From: Estrella lausannensis
GTDB taxonomy: Bacteria > Chlamydiota > Chlamydiia > Chlamydiales > Criblamydiaceae
DNA length: 64,000 nt
Direction: 5' to 3'
NCBI RefSeq assembly: GCF_900000175.1
Contig: NZ_CWGJ01000026.1
Coordinates: 146,956 to 210,955, forward strand
Both the position numbers and the translations under genes were made by a program. The notes under the pieces are model-generated. The model did no database searches and had not been told where the DNA came from. It was given only the letters and a program-made list of their open reading frames with translations. Below, piece by piece: positions 1 through 8,669 of this stretch (positions within the stretch are counted from its first letter, which is position 1; every line of letters starts with the position of its first letter).

Positions 1-3000
1 ATGGCATCGTTGTAGTTCTTACTGTTTTTCTCAGGGCTAAATAGAGTATCTAGCTCGCGGTATTTCTCCATTGCGCTGTCGCTGACGAGAGAAAATGTCT
101 TTTTCTGGCGTAGTACAGCGGTTGACTTGATCGCCCCGCCCATGATTGCCTGTGCGCTGTCATAGTCTCCCTTCTGTACCAGTTGGTAGGCAACTTCGAT
201 AAAGAATTCAAGAGTGTTGGCACGTTCTTTGGCTTTATTGCCTTTTAAAATCTCAAGTGTCGCGAAATGAGACAGGTTGGTTGACTCGGCTATCATCTTG
301 CCGACAGAGCCCACCCAGAAAGGGTTTTCACCCACTTTGATCTGCCACAAATCGGAGAAGTCCATGTCGTGGATCATCTCCTGCCGCCTTGCCCTAAGCG
401 CTTCGGCAAAGTGTTCGGCCTGTTCCTTGCGCTTGCTGTCAAGGCCCTTCTTTCGCACTTTATCAAGAACTTCAGAGGCACCGGGAGATTCAGCTTTCAC
501 TTCTGGAGCGCCCTTATTCTCGGTAGGGGTTGCCTCGCGCAGGGCGGCGTTTTCGATCCTATTGCCGAGGTGCACAAGCTCGCTGTCGCCGTTAGCCTTG
601 GCGTATTCGGCCATATAAAGGACAGCGGCCGTCACCTGAGGGTCTTGGATGGCCTTGGAATAGAGGCCGCCATCGTAAAACTTCAAAACGAAGCGGAACA
701 GATCCTTTCTGCCTTCATCGGTCATCGTCCCTAAAACCGCCGCATCTTTGATCGCTTCAAAAAGAAGATGCGGTTTCTTTTTAAGCCCGTCATAGTTCAT
801 CAGGCCAAGATGCATTGAATCGAAAGTGGCGAACTCCTCTTGGCCTTGTCCAATAGCTGTTTTAGGATTGAGTGAGAGGCTCAGCATCAAATGATGGAAG
901 CTCTCCGCCTTGGGCTTGCCAGCCATGTAGGCCTCGTTCAGACCTTTCTCAAGCAGGGCTTTGATCGCCGTGATCTCCTCCTGATCTTTAGCGGGAAGAG
1001 AGGAGTATGCCTTTTTCATCAACGGGTCTCTCTCTGTCATCCTCTTGATTATCAGGAGCGCAGCGGAGAGGTCTAAAGCATTCACATCGCCCCTGACATG
1101 GAGTTCTCCGTCGGAAGAGGAGAAGTTTGCCGCCCGGCACTCCTTTATCTTATCGATAGACTCTTGGACTCTTCTCTCAGCCAGACGTCCAAGCGCCCGG
1201 TCGACTTCCGTGGAAAGCTCCCGAAATGCTTGCTTGAGTTCCTCCACCGCTTCGGGATGCTTGGCGCCGACGTGGCCGATCCACTCAAGGCTCTCGATTT
1301 TAGGTAGAAGCCCTTGGATCCGTTGGAGATCCGCTTCTTCAAAAGCGCTTAAGCCGACAGGGGAGTCGGAAGAGTAGCCTTCATCAGAAAACTCTTTGGG
1401 TGTGGCGCACTTTTTAGCTATCTCTTCAAATACTTTCAGGTGTTTTTTAAGGGCGTAAACGCCGCTTAGTCCCTCTTTTTTGTCGACAATCAACTGCCCC
1501 GCCTTCTCTGTCATTACCAACTTGGGGTCATCGATCAGCCGCTGGATCTGTCGCTCAAGGATAATTACGTTCCTGCCGCCTGTTGTTTTCTTGTCGGCAA
1601 TCCTTCGTCCCTCTTTTCCCATCGTCTTGGCCGCATCGGTATAGCACTCATTATCTCCTTGAGGAGGTCGCAGGGAATTCAGTCGGTGCAGGGCGGCTTT
1701 TGCATTGCCGAGCTCCTCTTCCAGGCTGCATTTTTTTTGAGACTCCTCCGCACTGAGTGAAAGCCCATGCTTATTCATCTCCTCTTCCAGCCCTTTAAGC
1801 GCTGCCACGCCACCCTCAAGCTGTGGAATGAGCACCCCAAGATCATGCATCAACTCCTCGACAGATTCCTTTTGGAGAAAGGAAAACTTCTCCTGTTCAC
1901 TGAAGGGCATATCAGCAGTCTTAGCAAGAGAGCTCCGAGCGTCATTGACAAGTTTCAGGCCCTTTTGAAAGAGGGGATCGGACTCAATGCTCCGCACTGC
2001 CCCATGGAAGAGTGCCGAAGACTCTACACGAAAAGCCTCCGCTCTTAACATCTTCGCCTCATCGATCATGAACGTCAAGCTGGCAAGCGCAGGAGTAAAA
2101 TCATCGATCACCTCTCTTTTCGCTGACAAATCTTTGATCAAGAGAGCATAAGAGGCGCTCCTCTCTTCAGCCTTCTTAATCCAAACATCGAAAGCGATCA
2201 TCTTTTCTCGTGCCGAATCAAAAGAGGCTGCTTTTAGCTTGGAGAATCCGACGGAGCTATCGAGGATCTCAAACATTCCCTTTTTCAATTGGCCATGGAC
2301 AACCTCGCCTGCGATCAAATCCATTTTACCCTGCAACGCATCGCTCTTCTCAGTAAGGAGAGCGCTCTCTTTCGCGAGAGGGTGGCTGGCATCAAAAATA
2401 CCCTCCAAAGTGTTGTTGACCTCCTCGAAGAAGAGAGACGCCCCGCGCAGTTTTTCAACGCACTTTTCCAGTTTTTCGACATCGCCGGCGGTGTACTCTT
2501 CGATCGAGGAAGCGGCCAGCAAGGAATCGGCTTCTCGGAGAATCGCTTGATTCATCGATTTAACGACGACTTCGGCCAAGGAAATGAATTTTGATTCCGT
2601 TGTCTCCAAGTGGGTGAGAAACTCTGAAGTCATCGCCCCTTCTTGTAAGGTTTTGTTGAAGCCTTCGGCCTTTTCTTTGAAAGTGCGCCAGGCAAGGAAG
2701 GTCTGTTTGATATCCCGTGATGAAAGCTCTTTTCCCTTTAGCACTTGTGCCGCTGCCTCCTGATGCTGAATCATCTCTTTAGTCATCGAGTCCAGCTCGA
2801 TAGCGTTCTTGACGTCCTGAAGGTCAGAAACGATGGCGTGGAACGCCTCCCGGATAGAGGCTACGTCGTCATTGACATCGGCATTGATGGGTTCATGGGC
2901 AGATTCCTTGGCATCAATCGCTCCTTCAAGAGCTGTGAGGTCTTTTTCAAGGCGCTCTTTGATGTCTGTCAGCTGGGTTTTCAGCCGTCCAAGGGCCTCT

Positions 3001-4700
3001 GCATCGAGTCCTTTCAGGTTCATATCAATCGCGCTATACTCACTCAAAACACCGGAGTGGATTTTTCCGCTATAAAGCGCGATGTCGAGATCCAGCTTCG
3101 AGGGTTCCTCGTTTTGGAAAAGCTCGGCAATCCACTCATGGGCGATATCGCTCAAGCGATAACTCTCGATTTCTTTTAGGGCGCTTTGCATAGAGTCTTT
3201 CATGTCAGCAATCTCGCCTAAGACCGGATCATTCTCCACTGCCTTGGGGTTCATCAAGGTGAGCGCGCTTAGCTTGGCATCCATTTTCTTTACGAACCCC
3301 TGGATGGAGGCTTCCAACTTGTCGACATGGGAGGGAGTTAAGCTGTAGAGATGACCGATATCTTCCTGCAACCCTTCAAAAAAAGGCTTGATGCTACCCT
3401 CAAAACTCTCCAGCAGCTCACCTGCCCCGATGGCATAATGCTCCTCCTGGATGCTCTTCAAGTGATCTTTCGCCTCCTTTCTCATTGATTGCAGCTCTTG
3501 CATTGCTGGGCTATACCCTGGAAAATGCTGCTCTCCCTTCTCAATTAAACTCTCCGCCTTATCGATGAAGATCTTAAGCTCCATCGCTTGCCCCATCAGC
3601 TCCTTTTGCCTGTTTTCGTCTGTCTGTTCCTTCTGCCCGGACGCTCCTTTAACCCATTTTTCAAGGACTTTTTTGTGCTCGGACTGCTTCCATTCAGCTC
3701 CAAGCATCTTCGTTTCTATCGTAAATACTTTGCCTCTTAGCTCTTGCAGCGCCTCTTTTAAACCATCGAGCCGGGAGCGAATTTCCGCGTCTTCCAAGCC
3801 GCCTCTGATCGTGTCATAGGAGGCGCTGATCTCCATGACATGCGCCGAGGCGAGGTGGACTCCTTCAGAGAGCCTTTGCCTCAATTCGCCAAGCTCTGCC
3901 GGCGACAGGTTTTCGAGCGGTATGGATGTTAGCTTCTGTAGCGAAGTAAGTTCCTTATTTGCCGCATCCAGATTATTCCTCGCCTTTAGCAGCTCGACAC
4001 CCTTTTTTACCCTGTAATTGCCCCAGTTGTCCTTTTCAAGGGAATTGATGAATTTCAAGTCACCTTCAATGGTCTCCGCCATCGTTTTGAAGAGTGCCTC
4101 TTCCAGAGGATTGCCCGAGCTCTTCGCCTCCTTTGCGAGTGTAGTCAAGTAGGTAATGCCAAGCTCGAGATCCTCTCGAATCCCGTCGATCTTCGCCTCT
4201 CCGACAAGAGGAATGTTTCCGCTTTTCAAAAGGTGCATATCAGTGACGTGGCTTTGGAATTTGCCTTTGATGAACTCCATCTTGGTGGAGAACTGCTCTT
4301 TTTCTGCGCTTATAAGTTGGATGGAGTTGCTTAAACGGTTCGCTTTTTCTGCCTGCAGGGCGACTTTGAAATATTCTTTAAATCCAGTGTCGGAGCTTTT
4401 GTGAAGAGCGAAATAGTTTTTGACGGCCTTGATTAAGCTTGTCCCATAAATTTTGACATGGGCGGCAGCCTGGCCGCCTTTTTTGATGAGCTTGCCTCCG
4501 GCTTTCTCCAAAGTTGTTCCCACCCTAGAGAAAAACCCCTTTTCGACAGTAGCGACCTTTTCGATTGCGGCATTGGCGCTAGACTGTGGGGACTTCACCG
4601 TGTATGTGCGCTTTGATTCCTCTATGTTTGTTTTGCCCTGGGGAATTTGGTAATCCGTCGGCAGTTCGCCGTGGTCACGTGGAGAGAGATGGGGGTCCAT
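1..4700 (-). CDS. Giant coiled-coil protein with C-terminal RasGEF (Cdc25-like) domain, partial
   Basis: The frame is open from the ATG at 4700 to the left edge (1566 complete codons), so the C-terminus lies outside the window. The start has a GGAGG ribosome binding site 7 bases upstream. Residues about 40-1400 are helical and charged, probably long coiled coils. From about residue 1425 the protein reads like a RasGEF catalytic domain: a segment ending HDMDFSDLW, then ANTLEFFIEVAYQL, a 'GDYDSAQAIMGGAIKSTAVL' stretch equivalent to the 'NYNSL..I..GL....V.RL' helices of Cdc25/SOS, then LDTLFSPEKNSKNYNDA, equivalent to the 'N(F/Y)KNYR' segment. RasGEFs load GTP on Ras-like GTPases, a host protein class, so an exported effector is the likely role. 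The domain call is by motif; the effector role is inference. The fully conserved P-C-V-P segment would lie beyond the edge. Confidence 0.8.
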   Translation of the reverse strand, partial: MDPHLSPRDHGELPTDYQIPQGKTNIEESKRTYTVKSPQSSANAAIEKVATVEKGFFSRVGTTLEKAGGKLIKKGGQAAAHVKIYGTSLIKAVKNYFALHKSSDTGFKEYFKVALQAEKANRLSNSIQLISAEKEQFSTKMEFIKGKFQSHVTDMHLLKSGNIPLVGEAKIDGIREDLELGITYLTTLAKEAKSSGNPLEEALFKTMAETIEGDLKFINSLEKDNWGNYRVKKGVELLKARNNLDAANKELTSLQKLTSIPLENLSPAELGELRQRLSEGVHLASAHVMEISASYDTIRGGLEDAEIRSRLDGLKEALQELRGKVFTIETKMLGAEWKQSEHKKVLEKWVKGASGQKEQTDENRQKELMGQAMELKIFIDKAESLIEKGEQHFPGYSPAMQELQSMRKEAKDHLKSIQEEHYAIGAGELLESFEGSIKPFFEGLQEDIGHLYSLTPSHVDKLEASIQGFVKKMDAKLSALTLMNPKAVENDPVLGEIADMKDSMQSALKEIESYRLSDIAHEWIAELFQNEEPSKLDLDIALYSGKIHSGVLSEYSAIDMNLKGLDAEALGRLKTQLTDIKERLEKDLTALEGAIDAKESAHEPINADVNDDVASIREAFHAIVSDLQDVKNAIELDSMTKEMIQHQEAAAQVLKGKELSSRDIKQTFLAWRTFKEKAEGFNKTLQEGAMTSEFLTHLETTESKFISLAEVVVKSMNQAILREADSLLAASSIEEYTAGDVEKLEKCVEKLRGASLFFEEVNNTLEGIFDASHPLAKESALLTEKSDALQGKMDLIAGEVVHGQLKKGMFEILDSSVGFSKLKAASFDSAREKMIAFDVWIKKAEERSASYALLIKDLSAKREVIDDFTPALASLTFMIDEAKMLRAEAFRVESSALFHGAVRSIESDPLFQKGLKLVNDARSSLAKTADMPFSEQEKFSFLQKESVEELMHDLGVLIPQLEGGVAALKGLEEEMNKHGLSLSAEESQKKCSLEEELGNAKAALHRLNSLRPPQGDNECYTDAAKTMGKEGRRIADKKTTGGRNVIILERQIQRLIDDPKLVMTEKAGQLIVDKKEGLSGVYALKKHLKVFEEIAKKCATPKEFSDEGYSSDSPVGLSAFEEADLQRIQGLLPKIESLEWIGHVGAKHPEAVEELKQAFRELSTEVDRALGRLAERRVQESIDKIKECRAANFSSSDGELHVRGDVNALDLSAALLIIKRMTERDPLMKKAYSSLPAKDQEEITAIKALLEKGLNEAYMAGKPKAESFHHLMLSLSLNPKTAIGQGQEEFATFDSMHLGLMNYDGLKKKPHLLFEAIKDAAVLGTMTDEGRKDLFRFVLKFYDGGLYSKAIQDPQVTAAVLYMAEYAKANGDSELVHLGNRIENAALREATPTENKGAPEVKAESPGASEVLDKVRKKGLDSKRKEQAEHFAEALRARRQEMIHDMDFSDLWQIKVGENPFWVGSVGKMIAESTNLSHFATLEILKGNKAKERANTLEFFIEVAYQLVQKGDYDSAQAIMGGAIKSTAVLRQKKTFSLVSDSAMEKYRELDTLFSPEKNSKNYNDA

Positions 4701-4739
4701 ACGCTAACCTCCAAAAAATTAGAGTATCACCATAGTTAG

Positions 4740-4768
4740 ATTATATAGTTGATATTGTAAAATGTAAA
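4740..4768 (-). promoter_or_regulatory. Sigma-66/70-type promoter of the giant RasGEF gene
   Basis: On the minus strand a TTTACA -35 box (4768-4763) and a perfect TATAAT -10 box (4745-4740) are separated by 17 bases. The -10 lies about 40 bases before the ATG at 4700. The match is close to consensus and the region is AT-rich. Confidence 0.65.
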
Positions 4769-4857
4769 ACAAAGTAGTATTAACTATCTGTAAAGATGTG
4801 GTTTGAGGGGCGTTTGCGGGGATGAGGCTCAACAGTCTCTGGCATGATAAAGGGAAG

Positions 4858-4911
4858 CATACCGAAAGAGTCTCAAGGTCGATATTTTTGCTTTGAGTGC
4901 CTTTCGGTATC
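4858..4911. repeat. Family A short palindromic repeat (53-bp copy)
   Basis: Left end ATACCGAAAGAGTCTCAAGG and right end CTTTGAGTGCCTTTCGGTAT form an inverted repeat around a short AT-rich core. This is an internally deleted copy of the family seen in full at 30338-30501. It lies between the two minus-strand genes that start at 5588 and 4700. A family B half-repeat ('CAACAGTCTCT') lies just beside it, near 4830. Confidence 0.6.
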
Positions 4912-4943
4912 GCTGAATTTGCGGGACTCGCAGGGGGAGTGCA

Positions 4944-5588
4944 TTAGATTTTCATCTCCCACCTGCATAAATACTTATGGAGTTCTTCTTCACTGGTGCA
5001 CTTTGTCAATTCCAGAATTGTCGAAATCTCGTCAATCCTCGTCCCATTTCTGAACGCTCCCAAGGTCAGATAAAAGTCAAAGTCGGCTTCTTTTCCCGGT
5101 TTAAACTCGAATTTAATTTTCACCGCATTGCTCTTTAACGCCGGCCTGATCAAGGTTGATGGAGCGATGACAAGCACATCCTTCATCACCGTACTGATTC
5201 TCCACAGCAGAGAGCTTTTTTCATGGGAATCCATGCAGTCATAAATTTCACAGCCGGCCAAGAACACAATCGGAGTGGAGTGTTCTGTGTCGAGATGCTT
5301 TTTTAAGCATTTGAAGAAAAGTAGTGACTGATCAAATTTTTTTAACGAGATCTCCATCCTTGGATTATCGCTCGATTGCATTCCCGAACCCACGCTGATT
5401 TCATCTTTTGCTCCGTGACCGGCGATTGTTATAAGCTGATACTTCCTGCCGTCCTTTAAAGCTTTAATGATGTCGCCCTTTTTATGAACCACGGTGGCGC
5501 TTGGTATTCTGGAGTAGTTGTTCACGCAGTCGATCACAGGCGAGTTCAAGTTACATCCGTCAAAAAAAAGAGTGCGGTGGAAAGACAT
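4944..5588 (-). CDS. CHAT/caspase-like cysteine protease-fold protein
   Basis: This 214-residue protein has the two-motif pattern of clan CD (caspase/CHAT) peptidases. A hydrophobic strand ends in His-Gly (LITIAGHGAKDE, His58), and a second strand ends in Cys (PIVFLAGCEIYD, Cys113), giving a His-Cys dyad at about the usual spacing. The rest is unassigned and there is no signal peptide. It lies upstream of the giant RasGEF gene on the same strand, with a 243-base gap that carries a promoter and a family A repeat, so they are probably transcribed separately. The start at 5588 has a modest AGG ribosome binding site. It could be a host-directed protease or a housekeeping CHAT protein; activity is inference. 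Confidence 0.55.
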   Translation of the reverse strand: MSFHRTLFFDGCNLNSPVIDCVNNYSRIPSATVVHKKGDIIKALKDGRKYQLITIAGHGAKDEISVGSGMQSSDNPRMEISLKKFDQSLLFFKCLKKHLDTEHSTPIVFLAGCEIYDCMDSHEKSSLLWRISTVMKDVLVIAPSTLIRPALKSNAVKIKFEFKPGKEADFDFYLTLGAFRNGTRIDEISTILELTKCTSEEELHKYLCRWEMKI

Positions 5589-5703
5589 AATTAACCTATT
5601 AAATTTAAAATTAGGTCAATTATGATGATGATTTGTTTGATTATTTTAAATGTTATATTAAGAATGTGTGAATTTTTTTACAAAAGAACGTCTTGCGCAG
5701 CGA

Positions 5704-6741
5704 TTACTCGGTCTTTGCCGGAGCCGCTTCCCGACGCAGCAACAGATAGAGCGACAGAGCGATAAATGGCAGGCTCAAAAGCTGGCCTGCAAGCAGAGAG
5801 TGTTCATTGATGACGAGACTTTGCGGCTCTTTAAAAAACTCCAAAACGAAGCGTGAGCCAAATACGAGGAGGAAGAAAAGGCCCGCCAGCCGCCCCACCT
5901 TCAGGCGGTTTGCCAGCAATAGCAGCAGAACATAGGTAAAAAGATAGAAGAGCGCTTCGTAAAGTTGCACCGGATGGCGGGCCACAGCTCCCCCTCCTTC
6001 AACCGGGTGGCCGAAGACTACTCCCCAAGGCATATCCGTAGGATGACCCAGAATCTCCTGGTTAATGAAATTGCCGATGCGGATAAAAAATGCGACAAGC
6101 GCGGTCGGCACCACGACGACATCCAGCAATTTTAAAAACGAGATTTCGGAAAAGCGGCTGCGGTACAAAGCAGTATAAGCATAAAGACCCAGCATGACCC
6201 CCACCGCGCCTCCATGGCTGGCAAGGCCGCCTGCCCTCAGGTTAAAAATTTGAGCCGGGTGCGCCAGGTAGTAGTGCAGGTCGTAAAAAAGAACATGTCC
6301 CAGCCGTGCGCCAATAATGCAGCCGGCAATGATAAACCACAGCAGCCGATCCGTAAAAAGGGAAGCTAGCTCCTTTGTCGGCAAGACAGCTCCCGGAAAT
6401 AGCTTCACAATGTCCGATCTGGTCTTCAGTCCCGGCATTGAAGCGAGCGAGCGGTTGACAAGTCCCAGATAGGCCTTGTCTTCCCGTACCTTAGTCTCAC
6501 CTTCGACACCACGCATCTTTTCCACCGCTTTCTTCAAAGCATCCATCGATGCGATGTCGCGAGGAAGGATCTCCCGTGTCCCGTCTATCATGCGGAAGAA
6601 TACGCGTTCTACAAAGAAATATCCCAAGATAAATCCCAAAGCGAACAAAATCCCATACCAGCGGACTTCAAAATCAAAATAGGGAACTGTGAAAGCGATT
6701 GGATCCGGATCGAAATAGAAGGAAAGAAGAGTGTTTTGCAC
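5704..6741 (-). CDS. lgt: Prolipoprotein diacylglyceryl transferase
   Basis: Lgt moves a diacylglyceryl group from phosphatidylglycerol to the lipobox cysteine of prolipoproteins in the inner membrane, the first step of lipoprotein maturation. The protein is polytopic and carries the family signature RIGNFINQEILGHPTDMPWG, an early YGILFALGF helix and the HGGAVG motif. At 345 residues it is longer than the usual 260-290 because of a charged insert between helices one and two (about residues 50-125). The start is GTG with AAGGAG 5 bases upstream; that ribosome binding site directly follows the tRNA-Pro terminator. In C. trachomatis lgt (CT252) also lies close to yidC and dnaA. Confidence 0.95.
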   Translation of the reverse strand: MQNTLLSFYFDPDPIAFTVPYFDFEVRWYGILFALGFILGYFFVERVFFRMIDGTREILPRDIASMDALKKAVEKMRGVEGETKVREDKAYLGLVNRSLASMPGLKTRSDIVKLFPGAVLPTKELASLFTDRLLWFIIAGCIIGARLGHVLFYDLHYYLAHPAQIFNLRAGGLASHGGAVGVMLGLYAYTALYRSRFSEISFLKLLDVVVVPTALVAFFIRIGNFINQEILGHPTDMPWGVVFGHPVEGGGAVARHPVQLYEALFYLFTYVLLLLLANRLKVGRLAGLFFLLVFGSRFVLEFFKEPQSLVINEHSLLAGQLLSLPFIALSLYLLLRREAAPAKTE

Positions 6742-6751
6742 GGGTACTCCT

Positions 6752-6786
6752 TAAAAAAAAAGCTCCTATCCGGAGATAGGAGCTTA
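6752..6786 (-). terminator. Rho-independent terminator of tRNA-Pro, abutting the lgt ribosome binding site
   Basis: On the minus strand AAGCTCCTATC and GATAGGAGCTT pair around a short loop, followed by nine T residues and then immediately AAGGAG, the lgt Shine-Dalgarno sequence. It ends tRNA-Pro transcription; any read-through supplies lgt mRNA. Confidence 0.85.
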
Positions 6787-6789
6787 AGC

Positions 6790-6864
6790 TCGGAGTAGAG
6801 GGATTCGAACCCCCGACCTACTGCTCCCAAAGCAGCCGCGCTAGCCAAGCTGCGCTATACTCCG
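6790..6864 (-). tRNA. tRNA-Pro (anticodon UGG)
   Basis: The minus strand folds as a complete cloverleaf. The acceptor arm is CGGAGTA/TACTCCG, the anticodon loop is TTTGGGA with UGG at its centre, and the T-loop is GGTTCGAATCC. The discriminator base is A. No CCA is encoded. A terminator follows directly. Confidence 0.95.
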
Positions 6865-7033
6865 AGAGGAATTCAAAACGAAAAATAAATCTAACACACC
6901 GGCATGATTTTAGGAAAGCGCCAACTGAACATTTTGCATCTTCTAGGCAATTCCATTGTCTTGGCAGTGAGGAGAAGTCCCTAATCGCCGTCTCTAAATG
7001 GTGACGAGGACTTGCGGCCTTATCTTTGTCATA

Positions 7034-8368
7034 CTACGTCTTAAAAGGACCCTCGATCGAAACCCCGAGATATTCCGCCTGCTTCCTGGTCAGTGTTGTC
7101 AGCTTCGCACCGAGCGGCTTCAAATGCAGGCGCGCGATCTTTTCATCGAGCAAGCGGGGCAGCTTGTGAACACCGGGAGAGTATCCCCCTTTCCAAAGCT
7201 CCAGCATTGCCAAAATCTGCCCACAGAAGGAGTTGGACATGACAAATGACGGATGGCCGCTTGCCAGACTCAAATTCACAAGGCGTCCCTCGCCAAGCAG
7301 TAAAAGACACTTATCCCGTCCCCTCCAGGCAAACTTGTCTACGAGAGGCTTGATATTAACTCTCTCTATATCAGGGTTTTTCATTAAGTATGAGACGTCA
7401 ATTTCCCAGTCGAAATGTCCGATATTGGCCAAAAGCGCCCCATCTTTCATCATCTCGAGATGGCGCCCTTCGATCACACTCACGCACCCCGTAGCCGTAA
7501 TGAAAAGGTCGCCGATTAAGGCGGCCTCATCCATCGTCATCACCTCAAAACCCTCCATCACGGCACGGTATGCAGCAATCGGGTCGATCTCCGTCACCAC
7601 CACGCGTGCGCCAAGGCCCGATAGTGCCTCCACGCATCCCCGGCCCACATCCCCATACCCCGCGACAACCGCCACCTTGCCGCCAATCATCATTCCGCTT
7701 CCCTGCATCAAGCCTGCCAGGAGGGACTCGCGGCATCCATAACGGTTGTCAAACTGTGACTTTGTGATCAGGTCGTTGACAGCGATCGCCGGAAATGGAA
7801 GGGATTCCCTCTGCTTCAAAAGCCGCACTCCCGTTGTCGTCTCTTCGGCGACACCCTTAACCGCAATCCCTTGGTCCAGCACATACTTCGTCATGTCGCC
7901 GCCATCATCGATGATCAGATCAGGACTTATCGACACCGTGTCCGCAATGCATTCCCAATACTCTTTCTCACTCATACCCTTCCAGGCAAACACCGGAAAG
8001 CCTTCGGAAGCAAGATACGCTGCAGCATGGTCTTCCGTCGAAAATACATTGCAAGAACACCAGCGAACACTCGCTCCCAGGCTCCGAAGAGCGGTCACAA
8101 GCACCGCCGTTTCTACAGTCAGGTGTAAACACCCCGCAATCCTCGCCCCGAGGAGAGGCTTCTTTTCGCCATACTCAGCGACGAGCTCCGCTATCCCGGG
8201 CATCTCCTTCCTCGCAAGGGCCGTCTCAAGCCGCCCCCGTTCCGCTAGCTCTCGACCTCTTTCTGAATCAACAGGGAGCCCATCCCTTATCTTATAACCA
8301 ACAGCAACCACTGACGTTTTCCTTTGCTCTGTTCCTAAAATGGCAATGTGCTCAATAGCCCATTTCAC
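7034..8368 (-). CDS. ahcY: Adenosylhomocysteinase (SAH hydrolase)
   Basis: AhcY reversibly splits S-adenosylhomocysteine into adenosine and homocysteine, removing the product inhibitor of methyltransferases. Family motifs are present in order: RIAGCLHLTVETAVL, CNVFSTEDHAAA, NRYGCRESL, the NAD-binding GYGDVGRG loop, EIDPIAAYRAVMEG and GHPSFVMSNSF. The protein ends at GPFKT, so the usual C-terminal Asp-His-Tyr-Arg-Tyr tail, which touches NAD in the neighbouring subunit, is absent; I see no obvious continuation just past the stop. The N-terminus is also divergent (GTG start, weak ribosome binding site). It sits between dnaA and tRNA-Pro on the same strand. Confidence 0.93.
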   Translation of the reverse strand: MKWAIEHIAILGTEQRKTSVVAVGYKIRDGLPVDSERGRELAERGRLETALARKEMPGIAELVAEYGEKKPLLGARIAGCLHLTVETAVLVTALRSLGASVRWCSCNVFSTEDHAAAYLASEGFPVFAWKGMSEKEYWECIADTVSISPDLIIDDGGDMTKYVLDQGIAVKGVAEETTTGVRLLKQRESLPFPAIAVNDLITKSQFDNRYGCRESLLAGLMQGSGMMIGGKVAVVAGYGDVGRGCVEALSGLGARVVVTEIDPIAAYRAVMEGFEVMTMDEAALIGDLFITATGCVSVIEGRHLEMMKDGALLANIGHFDWEIDVSYLMKNPDIERVNIKPLVDKFAWRGRDKCLLLLGEGRLVNLSLASGHPSFVMSNSFCGQILAMLELWKGGYSPGVHKLPRLLDEKIARLHLKPLGAKLTTLTRKQAEYLGVSIEGPFKT

Positions 8369-8669
8369 GTCAATAGAAGGAGAGAGGGGAAAGGGGATGC
8401 TGTCCTTTGGAACTTTGTCATATGGGCGTTCGTCCTTTTGAATCTCTGGGAACGAGCTTCGAGACTTTTAATAGTCTATGAAACGCTACTCTGCTTTCTT
8501 GCGTCTGAGGTCTTTCATCCCTTTCGCCTTAAGGAGAGTACAATCCGGTGATTCCGACGAATCGTCGATTCAGAAGCATGGATCTGCATTATCTTTTTGC
8601 AGGCGATCATGGGTTTTAAAAGGGTGCAGGCCCTTTTACAGGGGAGAGGGGGCCACGTCCCGCATCCTC
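8369..8669. other. Intergenic region between dnaA and ahcY
   Basis: About 300 bases with no supported gene. Short reading frames here have no good ribosome binding site and resemble nothing I recognise. The only structure noted is a hairpin at 8618-8637, just past the dnaA stop. Confidence 0.5.
8618..8637 (-). terminator. Possible dnaA terminator hairpin
   Basis: AAAAGGG and CCCTTTT pair across a six-base loop. On the minus strand the stem is followed by a short A-rich stretch rather than a T-run, so termination would be weak. Confidence 0.35.

Noticed and set aside
369..734. Plus-strand frames opposite the giant RasGEF gene (also 2745-3179)
   Set aside because: The minus-strand frame is open for 1566 codons with a good promoter and ribosome binding site; the plus frames have no ribosome binding site or recognisable domain.
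7233..8297. Long plus-strand frames opposite ahcY
   Set aside because: They are shadows of a strongly conserved enzyme on the other strand and show biased, low-information composition (Arg/Pro/Ser-rich).
8369..8669. Replication origin next to dnaA
   Set aside because: No cluster of DnaA boxes or AT-rich unwinding region was seen, and chlamydial dnaA1 is not reliably at the origin.
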